Translations under genes and position numbers: made by a program
The notes under the pieces: model-generated
Databases searched by the model: none
Told to the model about the DNA's origin: nothing
What the model saw: the letters and a program-made list of their open reading frames with translations, nothing else
Origin: Ottelia alismoides
Lineage: Eukaryota > Streptophyta > Magnoliopsida > Alismatales > Hydrocharitaceae
DNA length: 64,000 nt
NCBI GenBank assembly: GCA_037367405.1
Contig: JAZKJV010006949.1
Span: 205,769 to 269,768, forward strand
Direction of reading: 5' to 3'
Shown here: positions 33,561 to 47,135 of the stretch, piece after piece
How the letters are laid out: each line of letters begins with the position of its first letter
Position numbering within the stretch: the stretch's first letter is position 1

Positions 33561-34914
33561 GATACTTGTTTGGTAACCAGATTATCTCGAGGTAATGTGG
33601 CTTATCCTTCTCCATTTCTGAGTTGGAATTGTATCACAAATTATAGTACGCCACATCACATTCTTTATTTCAACCCTCATAACCATCCCAAATAGCTACT
33701 ATTCACATCAGGTTACCTAACCCACCCCAACCTAGCAATCAAACAAACCCTAGGAGTTTGGATGTGTGATCCTTGACTATGATTAGCCCGGATGCGTCAG
33801 AAAAAGGTAGGGTTAACCAGACTCGGATTTAGCTCGTTGGCACATGAGCTGACTCTCAACAAGCCTAATAAATCAAGCTTGGGCAAAATTTTCAACTCAA
33901 TACCATTAATTAGTCGAGTAGGAGTTGAGTTTTGTTAACTAAGGAATAAACTGTTTATTACAATAATTCAATATATTTACCAAGTACTCAACGGTAAGGT
34001 AGCTTGATGAGGAAGTTCTTGGGGATGCATGGATTGTTGAAGTGTGCGTGTTTGGCTACTATCATGCTATTTTTCTTAGAACTTTTATCACATTCTATCA
34101 ATTTGGTATGACAATTATAATTCTTTTATAGGAATGAGATTCTTTAGTCATATATTATTCTTGAAAGAAAGAATAGTCAAAGTACCATATCTATAAGTGG
34201 AAGTGGTTGCTATGAATTGGATATCAGCACAAGTAATGTATAGATAGTGCTTATGCACATGTATATTTGATAATTGAACATGCTAAAATAACAAATATAG
34301 AAATCAACATGCAAAAGCCTCATTAGGAGACTTGTGAATTAACTCCAACTCAACGAATTCGAGTCAGGCATCGCTGACTCAAAGCTTATCAAGTTCGATT
34401 TGATTTCGGAGATGGATTGAGTTCAAGTTTGAGTCCAGATTGATTCCATCATTCAACTTAAAAGACAACCCGATGGGTATTTATACATGGAAGATTGCTT
34501 TCATAAACATATTCTTCAAAGATGTCTAGTGTTGCATCAACCCTCTATAAGATTAGTCGTGCCCCCTTCTTAGGCCTAGAGTACACAATTCTTTATGGTT
34601 ATTTGATCAATGTCTTTGCTATTTACACAATTTCACAAGAAAGATCTCTTGTATGGAACTTGTCAACTTCCCACAGTTGATGGATAAAAACAAAAGTCTT
34701 TGTCGGCTACCTTAGACATGTGGGCTTTAGGATATTATAAAGAGAAATTTTTTTTATATATGGCATGTCTAACGAGTCGAATCAAAGCAGTAACCTTAGG
34801 CAAGCTTTGTTCGATCCAATTTAAACAGCAACACGGAGGCAACAATAATGGTTAAGTTTTGAGGCAAATAGTTCTTCCTTGTTGACTACTATAATGCAAG
34901 GAAGCCTTGTATCC
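33561..34914. other. AT-rich spacer
   Basis: No gene is seen. 33575-33745 (tttggtaaccagattatc ... caaacaaaccctagg) looks like a small MITE remnant. Confidence 0.35.
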
Positions 34915-35540
34915 AATGTCATTGATAACGGATCGGACCTGACGGTTCAATCGGTTGGACCGGTGAATCGAGCCTGCATCGGTTCGGTTAATCGGTTCTC
35001 ACGGTTCGGATCAAATTGGCACAATTTTGGTTCGACCACCGGCAAACCTGATTTAATCTGGTTCAATCTAAATTGGAACACTTAACCACAATATAAATTT
35101 AAATTTATATTAAAATAATATATTGCCAATTTATGAGTGTTGAACTCATTACCTCTTCTAACCCATTAATGAATAATGACCAGCTACTCCAACTTAACAT
35201 TTTGAAAGAATTGAATACCAAATATAATTAACCTATCATTATACATTATACTAAAGTGTTTAGTTCAAATATTATTTATATCTATGTTAATATAACTTAC
35301 TATTGCATATTCAAGAAAATATTTTATGTATAAAATAATATACTTTAATCGTTTGTATATTTTATACTTATTTTAAGCATGTTTGAGTATATATTATGTA
35401 CATCTTCTCATTCATTTCGATTTAATTTCTCATTTCAACTATTTTTTCCTTACCGATTCGATTTAATCAGATTCAGAAAATAATATCATCATCATCATCA
35501 TCTTGTTGAATTGGTTTGATTCCATGGTCTAACCTTATCC
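34915..35540. repeat. Remnant related to the ggttcaatcgg-type element
   Basis: Blocks such as ggttcaatcggttggaccgg at the left and ttgaattggtttgattcca at the right recall the element at 8709-9698. No clean ends or target copies were found. Confidence 0.35.
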
Positions 35541-36404
35541 AACCCTTTTGTTGGAATTTATGGATCAACAGGTCGGTTTCAAAAATCGTGCTTGTATCTT
35601 TATTTATAGTGTACAAATATAGTTTAATTATTTCTCTAGATCTTTCACTTGGTGACAATGAAGGTGAATAAGGAACAATGGAATTATTTCATATTCCTGC
35701 ACTTTGAACGTTTTTTTTGTTGATGGAAAGATGGAATAACAATGTATTTTTCATGTTTATTGTTCTTGAAAATATAAAATAAGTAGTAGTTATTGTGGAT
35801 TAAGTTGTACTTATTATGAGATACGTAGTGTAAATGGATGTTCGGTAATAATCATCATTTAGAGGACGATGGATAATTAAAAGTGGAGTATATAATATAG
35901 ATTAAGGAAGGATAATGGCTATATCAGGAGTAGAAAAAATAAGGATAACGGGAGAAACACTGAAATAATCTTTTGTTAGTCTCCAAGTAAGCATGAAGAA
36001 TTTTATTTATATAATGATAGGAATATTCAAAATATAAAAAACTTTATTGGACATGGGCATATCTCTTTTATCCGTACATCCAAATATATGCATAATGAAA
36101 ATATATTCATTACAGAATCAGATACAATGCGGATGCATGTAATTTAAGGATCACGTTGAGAAATACTAATATAATACTGACACTAATCGGATTAAAATTT
36201 ACTATTTTCTCAAAAAATCAAAGAAATTTGTATGATCTGTTGTGGTCCCATGTTTTTTTCTATTTTTACCCTTCGTGAATATAATATTTATATTTATTGG
36301 AAATGAACCTAATCAACCACATGCAGGCGGGAAATCAGCGCACTTCACGTAACAAAATAATATACAATGGTTCAATAATGTGCATTGACCACAAATATAT
36401 CACA
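35541..36404. other. AT-rich spacer
   Basis: Nothing is recognised. Confidence 0.35.
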
Positions 36405-36925
36405 AAGTGTGAGAGTGAGTTATAAAAAAAGTGGATTACTACTACATAACTTGGACTTAAGTATTGTAGGTGATTATCAGCGGATCTTGTTGAGCATGGG
36501 GCCAACAAGTTGTCAGGTCATGTTATACTCATAAGGACTCGAGTTCAGGCTTGAGACATTACAAATTATATAAAAGCAAAGGTTCTATTTAATAGTAAAA
36601 AGAACAGGGAAGACCACACCAACCAAAGCGATATAAGGAAAAGGCTACTTGAAGCATGAAACCACCACTGCTGCTAAGAATAAGTGATGAATCATATCGG
36701 AGTGAGAACGTTATGAAGAGAAGCAGGGGAGGTTGAAGTACACAAACATTGTCATGGATCTGATATTCACAAAGTGAGAGCAGCTTGTAAGAGAGTGGGA
36801 TACCACTTTACAAGTTGAACTTGAGAAAATTTCATAGCTATCAAGTGATCTAATTGGACTCGAGCGAAGTAAGTTATCATGACAAGTTATCCTATATAAG
36901 GACTCGAGGTGTTACATTCATACTC
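36405..36925 (+). repeat. Diverged direct repeat (two copies about 365 bp apart)
   Basis: About 36405-36560 and 36770-36925 share gtgagag..., gtgggatacca/gtggattactac, acttgga/gaacttgag, tcatgttatactcataaggactcgag and a matching tcatgacaagttatcctatataaggactcgag block in order. The pattern is LTR-like; no coding part is seen. Confidence 0.45.
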
Positions 36926-37864
36926 TGTTGTGCACACCAAGTTCTCTTCTTTATCATTCATGAAAGTAATTGTGGGTGTATAATGAAATACAAGGATGTA
37001 ATGGACACTCTTATATTGCAATTGTAGGATCGCGAGGTTGCACGAAATTTACCAATATACAATGTGTGCACTGAAAAATATATTTACCTTATCCATGTGC
37101 ATATGTTTGGTTTTTGGGTCCCATTCGAGTAATCTTGAAGCTCCAATGAGACCATGATGAGATCTCTATTAAACTCTTACATTCCAAAAGAATGGGGACT
37201 TAGAAAGGCATGCTCATATTTAAAGTAATTGTTGAAGTTCATGGCCAACCTTGAATTGATTTAGATTTAGTGGTGATGGATGCGAATTCTCTTACGTTGA
37301 TCAAATGTATGCCCACTTGATCTACACTTGTTTATAAAAAATTTACATGATCATCTTTTCCATAGCTCTAATTGCTATAGAATATCACTTGTTATATTAA
37401 GAACAGCTATTATTTTTAAAATTTAAGTGGTTGAAAGATGCGTGGAAGATATATACTAAGGTCATTGAGAGATTGGAACACGAAAAACTTCAAAAAACAA
37501 TATTATCTCTTACTATTACATGTCGCATAGATAATTATTATAGATACCAAATAATTTGAGAGCCTAGGTAGCCGACACCAATGTTTTAAGTTTTAAAATT
37601 GAGGTTAACTTCTTCAATTAAGCTACTTTTCCATCCGTAGATAGACGATAATACATATCCATTAGTATATATTAAGTCGGGGATCTTACATCGACATGTA
37701 TTAAATTTTTACATTTTTGTTCCCGTATTACCCTTGGTGAAATTGTTTAATGGTCATTATATCATCCTCTCCCACACCTCTGGAAACACCCCTTCCCTAC
37801 TCCTCTCTCAATCCCACGTTTAATGCAACAACATTCCATTCTCTTCTTCCTCTTTCCTCCTAAT
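36926..37864. other. AT-rich spacer
   Basis: No gene or known element is seen. Confidence 0.35.
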
Positions 37865-38385
37865 ATGGAGTCGCTCTACTCCTTCCAAGGCTACAGAAAG
37901 GTTGACCCCATTGAGGATACAACCTTCTGTTGCAAAACCCTCAAGCACTTCATCATTCTTTGTGTCACCATATTCATCCTTCCTATACTTGCCATAGCCA
38001 TCGTTGTCAATATCACCCTTCACTGCTAATTCAGAAATGAACCCAATGACCTTCGTTGCCCTTCTTCCTCTTGTCTCTCCAATGTCATCAACATCCTATG
38101 CTTCCTACCCCTCAAGTCGATACATGCTTTGCCATCATTTCCTTTTCTGTCATTGCTAACTTCTTCGACCCATAAGACATCTTGAACCTCTCTCTCTCTA
38201 TCTCTCTCTCTCTCTCTCTGCATGTGTCGTTGTAGCCGACCTCCACATCATTGCCAACATCACATGGAAGCTCTCCTCAGGTTTCAATCACACCAACCTT
38301 AAGGAGGCCCTCCAAATTCGATTCGACTAGATCCAGGACTACATAAGTATCACAAACAATGCTTTCATCTATGTGAAAATATGAG
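37865..38385 (+). pseudogene. Pectinesterase (PMEI-PME) N-terminal fragment, broken
   Basis: The start MESLYSFQGYRKVDPIED, a short Lys-rich part and a membrane segment IILCVTIFILPILAIAIVVN follow the layout of type-I (proenzyme) pectinesterases. After a stop and frameshifts come SNVINILC and, from about 38240, DLHIIANITWKLSSGFNHTN and LKEALQI, which fit the inhibitor-like pro-domain (a DLxxIANITxKLSSGFNxTxLKEAL pattern). A CT microsatellite at 38191-38220 has replaced part of it. The catalytic pectinesterase domain is missing. In intact members the pro-region holds the enzyme inactive until cleaved. Confidence 0.72.
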
Positions 38386-39959
38386 TTTTGAGTGTTTTTA
38401 TCTAAGATCCCATTAATTTTGTGGAGGAGGTGGAGTTATTCTTATCTTGGTCAAATTTATCTGTGGTTTTTCCTTTTTGGATATTTTAGAAGTTTTCAAA
38501 AAAATAAAAATAAGGATAAAAATAGGATTAAAGTGGAAATGCGTTGGATTTTTACTTTAAAAATGTATTTTTTAGGTGTTTATAATACTTTCTAGATTTT
38601 TAGTGCATTTACTAATAAATAAAAGAAAAGAAAAAATACTAAAAGGAATAGCTTAGTGGATATAAAATTAGGGAGAAAATAGGAAATGGTCTCTAAATTA
38701 ATAAAGTTATTTTTAAATTTTAGTTAATGATTCTAGCCACCAAATGAGTACTTGTTTGGTTTTTGTTTTGTGATTTTTTATCAAAAATAGGGAATGTTTT
38801 CAATGTTTTGAGGTTTTTGAGAAAGATATAAGGAATTTTCAATTGGTTTTGGAGGGCTTATGTCTCTATAGGACAAACATATTTTCTAATTTTTTCGGAA
38901 TTTTTAGATAAAAATCAAACAAATTACTACTCATAAATAAATTTTATTTTGATTTTTAACCAATTTTAAATTACAAAAATTTTGCAAACTAAAATTTGAG
39001 TTGATATACAGATAGGCGGATAGTAAGCCTAAAGGAATTTGCAAGGTTCTACAACATAAAATTAATTACGCTAAAACCTAAATGTATTTTTAAATCACAA
39101 TGAAGGTTGAATTTTGCAAAAATAGAAGAGGGTTTTATTTTATAAGTGATGATGTCATAGTGTTAATTTTTTCCAACCCAAGATATTCCTCTAAAAATAA
39201 ATGCAATAAATTCTAGCAATGTCAGAAAAATATAAACTTAGTCTCATAAGTTTAGGCAAATTTAATATAAGCCCATACATTTTGAATCACTCAAAAATAT
39301 GAAGAAACAAAATTTCTATGATTTTTGAAATAATTGGACTAAAATATAATAAAAAAACTTCAAATATATCCAATAGCCCTCGTTAGGGGCTCGCTGCAAT
39401 TTCCGAAAAAAATTGGGAAAATTTGGGCCAGCCCCTTAACTTACAATTATTTGCAAAATAGAAAAACCATAAGATATGACATGCAAAATTTCCTTCATAT
39501 GCCCGGTAGCACATGAGGCTCCTTTGATCATACGACTTGGCAACTCCATGCATCCCCTCCCTGATACTTCTTCCTCGATGTGGTATTTGTCTAGTCAACT
39601 CGAGTGGAGATCCATCGTCATACGAGTTCATCTGCCTCCTCTTGTTGTATGTGCCAGCAGTTCCTCTACGCATGTGAAAGGCAAAGAATCTTAACCTTGA
39701 GCTATCACCAAGTTCTGAGAAGATCGTGAGGATCTTAAGGGTCATCTCTACTCTAGCGACGAGGATGAGAGGAGCTCTGATCTTGACTCCGATCACTTAA
39801 AATGGAGTTCTCGACATCCCTTTCTTCTCTTTGATGAGTACATGGAAGCAATCACTATTGGAACAACATTATACATCTAACTTACAGAAATTAACTCTCT
39901 GACATCATTTATAAATACTAGTGTTTATAACCAAGATAAGAGAATAAAGATAAGAAAAG
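38386..39959. other. AT-rich spacer; possible decayed gag near 39383-39796
   Basis: A 137-codon frame on - holds MCYRAYEGNFACHI, vaguely like a CCHC zinc knuckle with its second Cys and His lost. The frame is downstream of repeat copy B in its own orientation, so it might be leftover interior. The link is weak. Confidence 0.25.
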
Positions 39960-42639
39960 AAAAATAAAAAAAGTATCGAAGATACTGAATGATCCTAGAC
40001 CTCGAGACAAAGTCAATATTTACTTGGTCGAAAGGAATAAAGTAGGTGGAGATAAGGGCCAATACACTTTACATAAAACCCTAATTTTATATACAAAAAA
40101 TAGTCATTTTTACACTATTTTATTTACACTTATAGACGCCTCAAATAATAAAGTTTTCAACATGAAACTTGTACATAATAATATATAAAAAAATTATAGA
40201 AATAATAGCAATTGAAATAATGCACAATGCAACTTGTACATACATATGAAAAATTCACAAATCGAGCTTCACATATCAATATCTACTCCATACAAGCTCA
40301 AATAACTAAACTCACATCCATCGTATTCCAAATTAAATTATCTATCTAATGAAGGTGATTTCATTAAAAATGGAGTTAAGATACAAAAGTCAGCTTTCTG
40401 GAGAACTATTGTACTAAGTATCTCTATAAATGTTAATGTATTTTATTCTTTATGTTTTATTCTCCTTATATTTTTTAATAGTTTTATATATTATTTAAAA
40501 TATATTAAAAATATAAATAAAAATAAAACTATTAAAATACATTTAAAATAAATAATACATTAAAATATATAACTATTATACCTATAGTATACGTACATGT
40601 AATTATTTACATGTAAATAAAATAATAAAAATACAATAAAATATGTAAATATGTATTTAATAATATTATAAATATATAAATTATGTGAATATAATATTAA
40701 GTATTATAAATATAAAATAAAATAAAATACCAAAAGTATAATTATTTATACCTATAAATATACATGTAAATAATAACACCTCACAAATAATGTTGTACAA
40801 ATAAATAAAAATATGATAGAATAGTTTGAAAAATAAGAAGCATTTTTCATGTTATAAGTTTGAATTAATAAAATCATTTACTCTTTATTACTGAAATACT
40901 AAAAAGTTTTTTGTTTTTGTTTTGTCCCATCTGGTCCTACGTGGACCAATGGGAGCCCTTCAGATGTTGACCCGTGGGTCATCTGTCCTTGCCACACCTC
41001 TGACTTCTGTTAGAACACAAGACACCTCCTCTTCTCCCATTTCTACTCCATCTCCCATGCCTTCTTCCACATCGATACCGTCGCCAATCTAGACCTCCCA
41101 GTCCCTTCTTCCACACACACACACCATATCTTCCACCAACCACTGTCCACCTTCACGCAATCTCAGGCACGAGATTGCCCATCTCCTTGTGTATAAATAA
41201 AACCCAACTCCTTCTTCTAGATTTTAAACCCTCTTCTTCTACAGTAACCCCAAAGGATACCACTTGTGTTGAAGCCCTTTGTTAAAACAAGAGTTTCCCA
41301 GTTTTGTCGGTGAGGATAAGGCAGAGTAGAGCTTGATCCAGCCATCGATCACCTCCGACGAGGTTCATCTGGTCCAGGTATAACCCCATGTTAACCTCCA
41401 GGTGCCTAAGAAGAACAGGTATCACTAGGCCTACTCCGATGAGAATTGGACATCGGTGATGCTCCTATAGATGCAGGAGACTCCCAGTAACAAGAAGAGC
41501 CCCTTAGGAGGGTTGGAGAACACCGGGGCAAGGAGTATTTGACGATCGATGGTAGAACAAGGAAGTGTTCTTCCATTTCTTCCTCATCCCTCCAACACAG
41601 GCGGATTAGAGCCTCGATGCAGATCTAATCAGGGCCATTGAATATTAAGTGAAGTGGTACCTTCTCTCGTCCATCACATTTAAGTGGCGCATACGTGGTG
41701 AGACCCCAGCCATTCATCTTCGTCGTAGCTGCCCATCACGTGTCGATCCTAGGTATATTGTGAAACACCCTCACACCTTTTTGTACTATCATTTAGTCTT
41801 GTAAATATTATATCTAGTGTAAAATATTTAGGATATTTTCCCAAGAGTACCTCACACTTTCTTATTATTACACTTAGGTCCTTCCACCTCATGTGTAGCA
41901 CCACATGAGGACTTTGTAAATTATGTGCGTATGCCCTTGTATTTTCTAGACTTGTTGTCGAATGCACATTTAGTTTATTAGAATTGGAAATAGGTCCCTA
42001 CAAATGTGGCATTTTTATTTTATGTATATTTATCATTTTAAATAGTTTATTGCTCTAAAAATGTTAGGAAAATTAATATAAGTGCATGATACCATGCTCG
42101 ATCTCATTAAAAAATTTATTTGGCATTTCGTTTAATTTTTCTAATTTAAAATACAAAAACATGCATTTGATTCCCTATCTAAATATAAAAACCAATAAAA
42201 ATATAAAACCTTCTCTAAAAAATCTAAAAATATACTATCTATATTATAGTATTATTTACCCTGTATCCAAAAATAAAAAATACAAAAGAAAAATAGAAAA
42301 TAACATAATATTAAAAATCTTATAAAAATTAGAAAAAAATGATATAAAAATCCAAAATTTATTTTTCTATTTATAAATTTTCAATATTAAATATACTATA
42401 TCTTAAAACAAGTTTTGAGTGAATTTTGAACTTATATATACTAAACTCAAAACGATCGTCGATATTTAATCTGTCCACTATTTTTTTATATTTCAATTAT
42501 TAAAAATCCATAAAAATTAGAAAAAATCTACAAAATATACCAAAATTAAGAAAATTACAAAAAAGACAAAAATATTTTATTTTATTAATTTTGACTATAT
42601 TTTGACTTCAATAAAAATCCTTATATTTATTATCTATTA

Positions 42640-42809
42640 GAGGAGTGATCCTATGAGAACAAAAAGTTGTGAGAGAATGAGAGGAATGATTTTGGACCAC
42701 ATGATTCTATTTTCTTTCTCCTGCTCTTCTCTCTTCTGGGTGAATCATGTGGTCCAGAATCTCTCCTTTCATGCTCTCACAACTTTTTGCTCTCATAGGA
42801 TCACTCCTC
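42640..42809. mobile_element. 170-bp palindromic MITE with 10-bp target copies
   Basis: The arms gaggagtgatcctatgagar caaaaagttgtgagag pair along about 80 bp. Identical flanks ttatctatta lie at 42630-42639 and 42810-42819. If the outermost a/t pair belongs to the TIR, the target copy is 8 bp (hAT-like); if not, it is 9-10 bp (MULE-like). It lies in repeat copy B. Confidence 0.85.
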
Positions 42810-42853
42810 TTATCTATTATATACATATTATTTATATAATATATACATAATAT

Positions 42854-43210
42854 GGATAAAATGGGGTTACCCCTTGGGGGAGCTAACTTGTCCCCCTTGC
42901 CTCATTTTTCTCCTTTTTATTTTCTTTAAATGGAATCATGGAAATTCATTACTATATCCCTATATTATGTCATTCAAGTTGCGTGTTAAATAAAGACACA
43001 TACAGCCTCCATCTATACAATCATTTTTTAATGATCGCAGAATTATTGAAACAGACCCCGTTTGGATGGATGTTGTAGGACTCTTTATCTCACATGAAAT
43101 TTGAAATAGCGATGAATTTCCACGATTTTATTTTTCAAAAAAATAAAAAATAAGAAAAATAGGGTGGGGAAGCCCAGTTAGCTCCCCTAAGGGACAACCC
43201 CATTTTGCCC
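42854..43210. mobile_element. 357-bp palindromic MITE (family M, copy 2)
   Basis: Its ends ggataaaatggggtt and gggcaaaatggggtt, the gggagctaact block and the tacagcctccatc-type centre match the plan of the element at 14392-14756. No clean target duplication is visible in the AT-rich flanks. Confidence 0.7.
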
Positions 43211-43729
43211 ATATTATATATAATATATATCTTATTTTAAAAATAAAAAAGAAAATAAAAATTAAAAACAAAATACAAATTTAAAAAAAATAAAATATAA
43301 ATATAAATATAAATGGCTAAACATCCATAAAAACTAAATATAATTAAAAGTCCACTTTAAAACAAGAAAAACCAAATAAATACAAAAAATTAGTATCAAT
43401 TATCAATAATTACTAATAATTAAATACCCTAAGATTTTACTTTTTGTGGTTCAACAACTCTACCTACTTGCACTATACATACATGTAGTAGAGTTATAAT
43501 AGATTTTAACTCACATTCACATTCAAATTGATTTATCTATCATATATTGTGGGTTATGATGAATAGCCCTTCATCGACATTTATTCTTCCATTTTATCTT
43601 TAAATCCCTATGAAGCCACATATAAATATCACTAATTTGTACAATTTAACATTCATTACTTATCTGTAAATAGCACATAATTATGTGTATTTAAATCCAA
43701 AATAGAATAATAAAGAAAAAACAAATGAA

Positions 43730-46700
43730 GTATCAAAGATACTGAATGACCCTAAACTCAGAGACTAAGTTAATATTGATTGGGTTGACCTGGAATAAAG
43801 TAGGGGTGATAAGGGACAAATATTGTATATTAAACCCTAATTTCATGCTCTATAAATAGCCTTTCTTACACCATTTAATACGTTATTTTACACAAATCAA
43901 ATAATGAAGTTTTCATCATGAAACTTATACAACTTAATATGTAGAAATTATAAAAAAATAATTGCCAATAAAAATAATGCACAATGCAGCTGGAACACAC
44001 AGATGAAAAAGCCACAAATCAAACTTCACAGATCATTATCTTCTCCATATAAACTCAAAATTAACAAAACTCACCTGCATATTATTCCAAATTAAATTAC
44101 CTATTTAATTAATATGATTTCATTAAAAATAGAGTTAAGACACAAAAGCTAACCTTCTAGGGTACTATTATACTACGTATGTGTATTAACTAATCAATTT
44201 TTCTATTCTTCATATTTTTACTCTCTTTATATTTTTTAATTAATTTTATTTATTATTTAAAATATATTAAAAACATAAAAACAAAAAATAAAGCGAAAAG
44301 ATATTAAAATAAATAATACATTAACATATATAGGTTTAAAACATATATAGGATATATACATGAATTTATTTATGCATATAAATAAAATCAGAAAAATAAA
44401 ACAAAAATAGGTAAATATGTATTTAATTAATTATAAATATATAAAGTATATAGTTATGATAAAAAAAATTAAAAATTTTAAATAAAAATTAAATACACCA
44501 AACAGAGGTAAATATATTTATAAATGTACATGTAAAAGCCAACACTTATAAATTAAGTTGTAAAAATAAATAAAAATATTAATAAAATAGATTTTAAAAT
44601 AATAAACACTTTTATGTTTTACATTTTTATTAATAAAATATCTATCTATTTTATTTTTATTTATAATTCATTTTCATTTTTTATTTTGTCTTTATATAGT
44701 TGAAGTGGACTAATGGGAGCCCACCACTTGTTAACTCCAGGTCAACTCTCCTTCCTCCCCTCTGACTCTGTCAGAGATCATGATACACCCCTCTTCTCTA
44801 GTTTTTACTTTTCTTCCCTCACCTCCATCTTCCTCAAGAGTACCCACATTCTGCTGCCTCCATGTCCCTCTACCTCACCATCTCCATAAACTCCTCCAAC
44901 TCCCCTTCCATCTCACACAATCTCCACCTGAAAGTCGTCGACCACCACTTCTATCTCCTCTTTCTTTTTAATTTTGATCCCTCTTTGTGATATGCAACCC
45001 CTTAAATCCATTCATGATGTGATGAACTTTGTGACAGAAAGTTTTCCATCGGGTTAGAGGTGAAAATAAGATTCCTTAGAGGTTGATCCACCATTATTGG
45101 AGCTGAGCTCTGTGCGATTTTGCTTCACAGGTCCCCCGGCCAGGTTGAGGCCATTTTTAATGCTTTTTGGTGTAGCTTTTATTCCTATTCATGCATTTTA
45201 TGTGTTTTTTGTTGTAGTTTTAGCTCTTATTTCCAATAGTCAAAGTTTATCGGAACGATAAGCTCCAACCGGTGTTTCCCCATGTTTCGACTCACCAACA
45301 TGCCCACTTCATTCCCCATTGCTTATCCACCGATTACCCTCACTCCATGCAACCCGATTATGCACGAATCGACGAATCAGGTCTCGATCAGTCACCACCG
45401 CCGGAGATCCTCCGTTTCGCCTCATCTCCACCCGTTTTACCAAAAAAAGGTTATATCATTCGCCATTGTTCTCATTGCTTCTCGTGCAGGGTGGAATTTC
45501 AAAGACCCTCTTCTGAGGAAGATCAGTACATGTACAAAATCCCTCTGGTATAAAATCTCCTCCTTTGAGCTTCAGGCCTCCATCAATGAGGCACGGACAA
45601 TTGTGAGCACATGAGTAGCTGTGGATCATCAGCAGGAGCCCATTGAGCATTTCAACATTGAGATAGGACACCAGAGCAAGGAGATATGTGAGATCAAAGC
45701 TCGCTTGCCGTGTGTTCTTCACATGTTCATCCACAACCCCTTGCCACTGTTGGATCAAGAACACGCAATAGACGAAGCAGCAACCACACGATGAAGCGCC
45801 ATGCCAACTTCCTATTCAAGCTTTGATCTTATCTCAACCCTTCATAGCCGAAGAGGTATCCACTAATCTGGATCCTTCATCGCATAAGTGAGCGCACTAA
45901 AGCCTTTGGATTGCATGCCTTTTGGTGTAAATTACATGCAACCCTTGTACAACTTTTATTTTATTATTAAATCTTATCATTTTTATTTAATTAATTATTT
46001 TTTTGTGAAAATTGCACATAAGACCATGAATCTTTGCAATATTACATTTAAGTCCTTCCTCCTCATGTATTACGACACGTGAGGCGATGTAATATTTTGT
46101 GCATGACCTTATGTTCAGTGGACGTGTTATTAAATAAAATTTAAGTTTACTAGGTCCTTGTATCATGTGTCCTTCTATTTATTTTATATTTATCTTATAA
46201 ATATTTTTATTACTCAGAAAATCTTCAGAAAATTTATATAGGTGATGATATCATGCTTCATCTCATACAATTTTTATTTGGAATTTTATTGCATTTTATT
46301 TTTATTAAAAATAAAAAATGCATTTTCTTCTTGTTTGAATATAAAATCCATAAAAATAAAAAAATCCTCCAAAAATTATAAAAAATATTCCTATATTATA
46401 GTATCATCAACCAAATATCCAAAATCACTAAAAAATATAAAATATATAACCTGAAAGTAATAAAACCCTGAAAACCTTATAAAAATAGCAAAAAAATATA
46501 TAAAAACCAAAATATATTCTTTCTTTTCTGATTTTTTTCTATATTATAAAAGTAGTTTTGAGTAAATTTTGGATTTATTTTTTCATTAAACTCAAAACAA
46601 ACTCGAATAATTAATCTGCTCACTATTTTGATATATTTATTACTTTTAAAATAACTAAAAATTCTATAAAATTACCAAAAACAAATCAAAATATAAAAAT

Positions 46701-47135
46701 CACATAAAGTTTTTTTTGAAATTTAATTATCTTTTGACTAAATAAATACATAAATAGCTATATTTATATATATTATATATGTCACTTATAATAGTTATTT
46801 TTATTTCTATTATATAGAAGTGTATATTTTATTTTGAAAAAGGAAAAAGAAATTAAAATTTTACAAATTTAAAAGAAATATAAAATAAAAATATAAAATG
46901 ATTAAAAAATCATAAAAATAAATATAATTAAAAGCCACATAAAAATAAGAAAATAAAAAATATATGTACATTATTATTATATAGTAATAATTAATCTACC
47001 TATGTTGCTTCATGTGTTCGATCTCGACACTACTTACGCCTATACACATCTATTGTAGTGTTATAATACATTTTAACTCATCATTCTTACTTAGTTGATT
47101 TATCATTAGTTATAGGTTAATTGCTAGTTGAACTG
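43730..47135 (-). repeat. Family-L repeat unit, copy C
   Basis: It has the same block order as copy B: ggaataaagtaggggtga (43792), attaaaaatagagttaag (about 44124), gtggactaatgggagccc (about 44705), a GC-richer part (44700-45890), aagtccttcctcctcatg (about 46050) and gttataatacattttaac (about 47062). It follows copy B head-to-tail with only about 170 bp between. Open frames at 45272-45764 lie in the GC-richer part and match no family. Confidence 0.6.

Larger units (their letters stand above)
39960..43560 (-). repeat. Family-L repeat unit, copy B
   Basis: In reverse order to copy D: end block ggaataaagtaggtggaga (40034), attaaaaatggagttaag block (about 40362), cgtggaccaatgggagccc (about 40931), a GC-richer part (40925-41760), cacttaggtccttccacctc (about 41874), AT-rich part, and gttataatagattttaac (about 43492). 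Two MITEs sit in its right part. No coding region is seen; small open frames are not called. Confidence 0.6.

Noticed and set aside
39383..39796. 137-codon frame on - with a zinc-knuckle-like CYRAYEGNFACH
   Set aside because: Two of the four metal-binding residues are missing and no other gag part is readable; kept only as a remark in the spacer entry.
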